DNA of 8,185 nucleotides, taken from positions 1 through 8,185 of the forward strand of contig JAJYPQ010000150.1 of the NCBI GenBank assembly GCA_021795255.1. The letters run 5' to 3'. Source of the DNA: Pseudomonadota bacterium (GTDB taxonomy: Bacteria > Pseudomonadota > Gammaproteobacteria > Acidiferrobacterales > Acidiferrobacteraceae). A program made the translations under genes and the position numbers. Positions 4,881 through 8,185 of the stretch are shown here, in pieces (position 1 is the first letter of the stretch; each line of letters opens with the position of its first letter). The notes under the pieces are model-generated. The model saw only the letters and a program-made list of their open reading frames with translations, searched no databases and was not told the DNA's origin.

Positions 4881-5172
4881 TAGGCCTATCGTCGCCATCA
4901 CCGACTCCCTGACCGCGTACCGAGCGAGCGCGCGTGGCACGACCATCTACCGGATGTAGGCTCCGAAGGGCCTGCACTGTTCAACCGAAGCGACAGGAAC
5001 CGCATAGACAATTTCCTTGTTCTCGCCTCCACAAAAACGGCAAGTACCGGGTCCGTGGCCTAACGTGGTCTGATAGCTGGCGCAACAGCCATGCTCCCGG
5101 TGAAGAGAACGGCCGATGTGGTGACCGAACACCAAAAAGGGTGCAGTCGAAAGCTCACGCGGTAGAGGGCAA
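4881..5172. other. Intergenic stretch without a recognised gene, upstream of hipA
   Basis: This is the place where a hipB antitoxin gene would be expected, but no helix-turn-helix can be read in any plus-strand frame. On the minus strand an 82-codon frame (5195-4947) contains HREHGCC and CRFCGG, which resembles a small zinc-binding motif. It has no convincing start site or family match and runs 23 bases into hipA, so I do not call it a gene. Plus-strand frames here are Arg/Lys-rich and unrecognised. Confidence 0.4.
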
Positions 5173-6378
5173 GTGTCTCCGGTAACGGCGGGCAAGTTTG
5201 TACTGACGAAAAACCCGAGGGGCGACGCCCTGGGGCGCTTTGTCTATGGCCGTTCCTATCTCGAAAATCCGCGAGCAGTTGAGGTCGATCCCGTCGAACT
5301 CAAAATTTCGCCAAAGACATACGAAACCGCCCAGCTAAACGGCGTGTTCGGCGCCTTGCGTGACGCTGGTCCCGACTACTGGGGACGCCGCGTTATTGAG
5401 AAACATACCGGAAAAACCCAGCTCGGGGAGCTGGACTACCTTTTGGAGTCACCAGACGACCGGGCCGGCGCGCTTGGCTATGGCCTGAATAACGTTCCGC
5501 CCCCGCCGCGGCGGCAGTTCAACAAAACAACCGATCTTGAGAAACTTCAGGCGTTAGCAAACGCACTGGCCCATGACGAGAGTCCGGCTGATCACGAGGC
5601 GCAGCAGGTCCAGGATCTGATGTTGCTCGGCACCTCTATGGGCGGCGCACGCCCGAAAGCCGTTGTGCAAGATGCCGATGGCTTGTGGGTAGCAAAATTC
5701 AACCGACCAGACGACCGCTGGAACAATACGCGCGTTGAGCATGCCATGCTGCGGCTTGCGCGTGAATGCGGAATCACGACAGCAGAAAACCGGATTGAGA
5801 GTATCGGAGGCAAGGATACCCTGCTCGTCAAACGCTTCGATCGCGAAAAGATGGCCGCGGGCTACGCGCGCGCCCGTATGGTGAGCGGCTTGACCATCCT
5901 CCGTTCTGATGAAGCGCCGGCAGCGCGGCAAAACTGGTCCTATGTCATTCTGGTCGAAGAGCTGCGCCGGATTGTCGAAGACGCCAAAAGAGACGGCCGT
6001 GAACTGTTCCGTCGCATTTGCTTCAATGCGCTAATTTCCAATATCGATGATCACCCACGCAACCACGCGATCATTGCGAAGGAAAAAGGCTGGAAGCTTT
6101 CTCCTGCCTATGACCTGACACCGTCAGTGCCCGTGAGCACGGAGCGCCGCGACCTCGCCCTAGAGTGCGGCGATCAAGGACGCTACGCCAATGCGAAGAA
6201 CATTCTCTCCCAGCACGCCCGATTTCTGCTCAATAGCGGCGAAGCGGAGAAGATCGTCAAGGACATGAAGGCACAGGTAAAGGCCACCTGGTACAACACT
6301 GTGCGCACGAGCGGCGTAACGGAGAAAGATGCTGAAGCGATTCGCGGTGCCTTCGTCTATCCAGGGTTTAGCCTGTGA
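5173..6378 (+). CDS. hipA: HipA-family Ser/Thr protein kinase (toxin) without adjacent HipB
   Basis: HipA kinases phosphorylate cytosolic targets (glutamyl-tRNA synthetase for E. coli HipA) and can induce growth arrest; the partner HipB normally restrains them. This one has 401 residues; E. coli HipA has 440. An N-terminal subdomain is recognisable (GRFVYGRSYLENPRAVEVDP). The kinase core follows: SMGGARPK (155-162) in the nucleotide loop and VAKF with K175 for ATP. FNALISNIDDHPRNH carries the N-x-D-D-H-x-x-N catalytic set (D292, N297), and YDLTPS has D314 for Mg2+. All key residues are intact. GTG 5173 is the only usable start: the frame is open back to 5125 but has no other start codon. The family usually has another 20-30 residues, so the extreme N-terminus may be trimmed. 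The ribosome-binding site is weak (AGAGGG, 3 bases away). No HipB gene is seen on either side. Confidence 0.9.
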   Translation: MSPVTAGKFVLTKNPRGDALGRFVYGRSYLENPRAVEVDPVELKISPKTYETAQLNGVFGALRDAGPDYWGRRVIEKHTGKTQLGELDYLLESPDDRAGALGYGLNNVPPPPRRQFNKTTDLEKLQALANALAHDESPADHEAQQVQDLMLLGTSMGGARPKAVVQDADGLWVAKFNRPDDRWNNTRVEHAMLRLARECGITTAENRIESIGGKDTLLVKRFDREKMAAGYARARMVSGLTILRSDEAPAARQNWSYVILVEELRRIVEDAKRDGRELFRRICFNALISNIDDHPRNHAIIAKEKGWKLSPAYDLTPSVPVSTERRDLALECGDQGRYANAKNILSQHARFLLNSGEAEKIVKDMKAQVKATWYNTVRTSGVTEKDAEAIRGAFVYPGFSL

Positions 6379-6429
6379 CTCTGGAGACTGATATACGCCA
6401 TGCATGCGAGGCTCTCGACCGCAGTTGTT

Positions 6430-6960
6430 GCTGAAGCGGCGTCCTTCGGTTTGCCAGATTCGATGAGGCGTAAAGCCACCGTGTGCTGATAGATCCACAT
6501 GCGTAGGGCGCGACCGCAGAGCTCTTTGCCGTTATCTGTCCGAAGGACCTGTGGTGAACCTCATTAATGGCGGAAGCGGTCCAAAATGCGGGTCAGGTGC
6601 TGCCCACCCAGCGGCCCGACGCCGACACAATAGCGACCGACTTGCACGTTGCGTCGTCTATAGAGGGTAAAACACGCGATGGCGGACCGTTGGTGGTTCC
6701 GTCAAGGATAAAATCCAGAATCCGCCCTCGTTGGCAGTCCTCGGCCTCCCGTGCGGGTCACATCTGGTCACTGGCATCGTCTTGCGCTGGCCACCACACG
6801 CGAAGATTTGCTTCGGTATAGAGTCGCTCCACGCGCTGGCGGGTAACTATCAGGCCCTCCTCGCACCACTTCCGATAGATCATCCCAAAACCGTAGCGGC
6901 GGTGGGCAATGGTAAGGCTCCGATCCTGGAGCGCCCCATGATCCACGCCAAAAAATGTGG
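6430..6960 (-). pseudogene. Decayed IS3-family transposase (orfB, IS407-like)
   Basis: This is a remnant of a DDE transposase read right to left. It begins with the HTH_21 part (AHRRYGFGMIYRKWCEEG, then RVERLYTEANLRV) around 6930-6790 and is stopped by TGA 6760-6758. In the same frame the catalytic core continues: RILDFILDGTTNG (first catalytic Asp, codon 6715-6713) and SIDDATCKSVAIVSASG, up to TGA 6595-6593. After a one-base shift comes LTRILDRF, stops TAA and TGA at 6566-6561, and VLRTDNGKELCGRALRMW (second Asp, codon 6536-6534). LRLIESGKP then ends recognisable homology near 6440. The Glu-containing segment (normally NAYIESFN) is gone, as are orfA and both terminal inverted repeats as far as I can see. 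It is a dead fragment lying tail-to-tail with hipA. Confidence 0.85.
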
Positions 6961-7076
6961 TCTTTCGCTCGCTACCCCAGATCCCGTGTTTGGCCAGATC
7001 GCTTAGCTTCCGATCTTTGCGGCAATACCTGCCACACCCGGACGTCCATCCCAAGGGCCGCGGCGACCGGACGCAC

Positions 7077-8185
7077 TCACACCAATAGAGGGCCCGGGTC
7101 ACGCGGCCTTTGGTCGAAATCGAAGGCCTCTTTGAGATCATAGGCACCAGCATCCCGGCGAGTAAGCGGGGCTAGGCGAAAACGTGTCTCTATCCATTTC
7201 AGGATGCTGCTGGTATCGGCCATATGATGGTCGACATAGCCCTTGCGGGCGTAAGGGCTGATCAAAAGCCCAGGGATACGAGTCCCGAGACCATACGCAT
7301 CGAGCTGGGGTGGCGGTACGTGATCCCAAAAACCACCGCCTTCATCATAGGTAATAAACACCGCGGTGCGTTCCCAAGCAGGGCTCTTCCCTACCGCCGT
7401 CAATAGCTGACGCACCCAGTCCATCCCACGCTGCGGAGCACAACCAGCTGGGTGCTCGTCGTGAGCGGCGGTCGCTTTCAGGAAAGCGACCTGCGGAAGT
7501 CGTCCTGACGCCGCATCCTCTAGAAAGTCCTCCACCCCACGCATATGACCATCCTGGACATACTCGGGCCACCGCGGGTAATACTGAAAGGGATTATGAT
7601 GCGCCACGTAGAGTTGGCCGCTGTCGATGACGGCCGATCCCTCACCCGGACCAAAGGCGTTTTTCAGTGCCCAGTTCTTAACGAGGTTCCAGTTTTCGTT
7701 ATACCACGCCCAAGAGACATGGGCTTCGTTCAACCGATCCCCGATCGTCTCGTAGCTTTGAGCCTGCGGCGGCGGCGAAAGGCGCAACGCCTTTCGGTCG
7801 GTGCCCGTAGGACCCTGTACCGGCGGCAAGTCGTTTATCAGCACTCCTTTATGATCATAAGGCAGATCGAAGAAGGCGTGTTCCCGCCCCGTGGCGCGTG
7901 GATCATAAGGGCTACGCGCATCCCGCGGCGCCCTGGGGTTTTGGCAAGAACGGCCCGCGACCAGATACAGGGCATTAACTGTCGATCCGCCTGTAGCGGC
8001 CTGAAAAAAGTGATCGAACAACACGAACTCGTCGGCCAACTGATGATAAAACGGAATATCGTGGCGATCGTAGAAACCGAGAACCGGCCCGCTCGGGCGT
8101 CCTAGGTCGAATGCCAAGCGTTCTGCCGATAGCGCATCCAGCGCACGCCGCGAGAGATCGGCCTTGTGATCCATGCGCAACGCCA
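7077..8185 (-). CDS. Phosphoesterase of the AcpA / phospholipase C family (N-terminus beyond window)
   Basis: This is a hydrolase of the PF04185-type phosphoesterase family, whose members include non-specific phospholipases C and the AcpA acid phosphatase; they cleave phosphate esters, typically in the periplasm or outside the cell. About 369 residues are visible. The frame stays open to the right edge, so the signal peptide and the catalytic N-terminal motif (ENxSFDHYFG in the family) lie outside. Visible family blocks are GFYDRHDIPFYHQLADEF, FDHFFQAATGGSTVN, VSWAWYNENW, FLKATAAHDEHPAG and ITYDEGGGFWDHVPPP (metal-binding Asp/His). The end carries RIPGLLISPYARKGYVDHH and TSSILKWIETRF. The stop is TGA 7079-7077. 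It appears intact in the visible part. It is probably unrelated to the TA cluster and marks the edge of the island. The substrate cannot be told, and no terminator is clear behind it. Confidence 0.92.
   Translation of the reverse strand, partial: ALRMDHKADLSRRALDALSAERLAFDLGRPSGPVLGFYDRHDIPFYHQLADEFVLFDHFFQAATGGSTVNALYLVAGRSCQNPRAPRDARSPYDPRATGREHAFFDLPYDHKGVLINDLPPVQGPTGTDRKALRLSPPPQAQSYETIGDRLNEAHVSWAWYNENWNLVKNWALKNAFGPGEGSAVIDSGQLYVAHHNPFQYYPRWPEYVQDGHMRGVEDFLEDAASGRLPQVAFLKATAAHDEHPAGCAPQRGMDWVRQLLTAVGKSPAWERTAVFITYDEGGGFWDHVPPPQLDAYGLGTRIPGLLISPYARKGYVDHHMADTSSILKWIETRFRLAPLTRRDAGAYDLKEAFDFDQRPRDPGPLLV

Noticed and set aside
5554..5931. A 125-codon minus-strand frame inside hipA
   Set aside because: It is an antisense shadow of the conserved kinase core with no ribosome-binding site or family match.
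6160..6498. A minus-strand frame across the hipA end and the transposase remnant
   Set aside because: It joins antisense hipA with out-of-frame transposase sequence; the real transposase homology is in another frame.
7545..8105. A 186-codon plus-strand frame opposite the phosphoesterase
   Set aside because: It is antisense to a clear family protein, Arg-rich, without recognisable domains. GC-rich coding DNA often yields such open antisense frames.
1..8185. A CRISPR array, tandem repeat array or rRNA
   Set aside because: No regularly spaced repeats or ribosomal RNA landmarks were seen on reading through the window.

Overview
This is a GC-rich (roughly 55-60 % by eye) bacterial accessory region, most likely proteobacterial. 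That is inferred from the gene families (MmyB-type XRE regulator, VapBC, HigBA, HipA, DUF4160/DUF2442, IS3-type transposase, AcpA/PLC-type phosphoesterase) and from sigma70-like promoters. The species cannot be named from the sequence. Both window edges cut through genes: an XRE/MmyB regulator on the left (+) and a phosphoesterase on the right (-).

Layout from left to right: (1) 3' part of the MmyB-type regulator (1-680). (2) A vapBC-like toxin-antitoxin (TA) pair on the minus strand (806-1511). (3) A divergent intergenic region holding promoters and operator-like palindromes for two TA operons. (4) A second, unrelated vapBC pair on the plus strand (1842-2469). (5) A short non-coding stretch with a degenerate tRNA-like relic (2588-2664). 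(6) A DUF4160-DUF2442 gene pair on the minus strand (2739-3201). (7) A small charged open frame of unknown status, running into a heavily decayed tyrosine recombinase (about 3575-4250) whose protein can be followed through all three frames. (8) higBA (4319-4880), in which the toxin is intact but the antitoxin has a one-base frameshift in its DNA-binding domain. (9) A 290-bp stretch with no recognisable gene. (10) An apparently intact HipA-family kinase with no HipB beside it (5173-6378). (11) A decayed IS3-family transposase on the minus strand (about 6430-6960). (12) The C-terminal part of an AcpA/phospholipase C-type phosphoesterase (7077-8185).

The region is best read as a toxin-antitoxin cluster inside an eroding mobile island. 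Five different TA-type modules lie within about 5.6 kb, flanked or interrupted by two dead mobile-element genes and a possible tRNA-derived attachment site. Three modules look complete, each with translationally coupled overlapping genes: vapBC-1, vapBC-2 and DUF4160/DUF2442 (the last only a presumed TA system). Two have lost or damaged their antitoxin: higBA and hipA. I see no CRISPR array, rRNA or intact transposon. None of the individual families is new. The unusual part is the density of modules, the toxin-intact/antitoxin-broken state of two of them, and the clean operator architecture.
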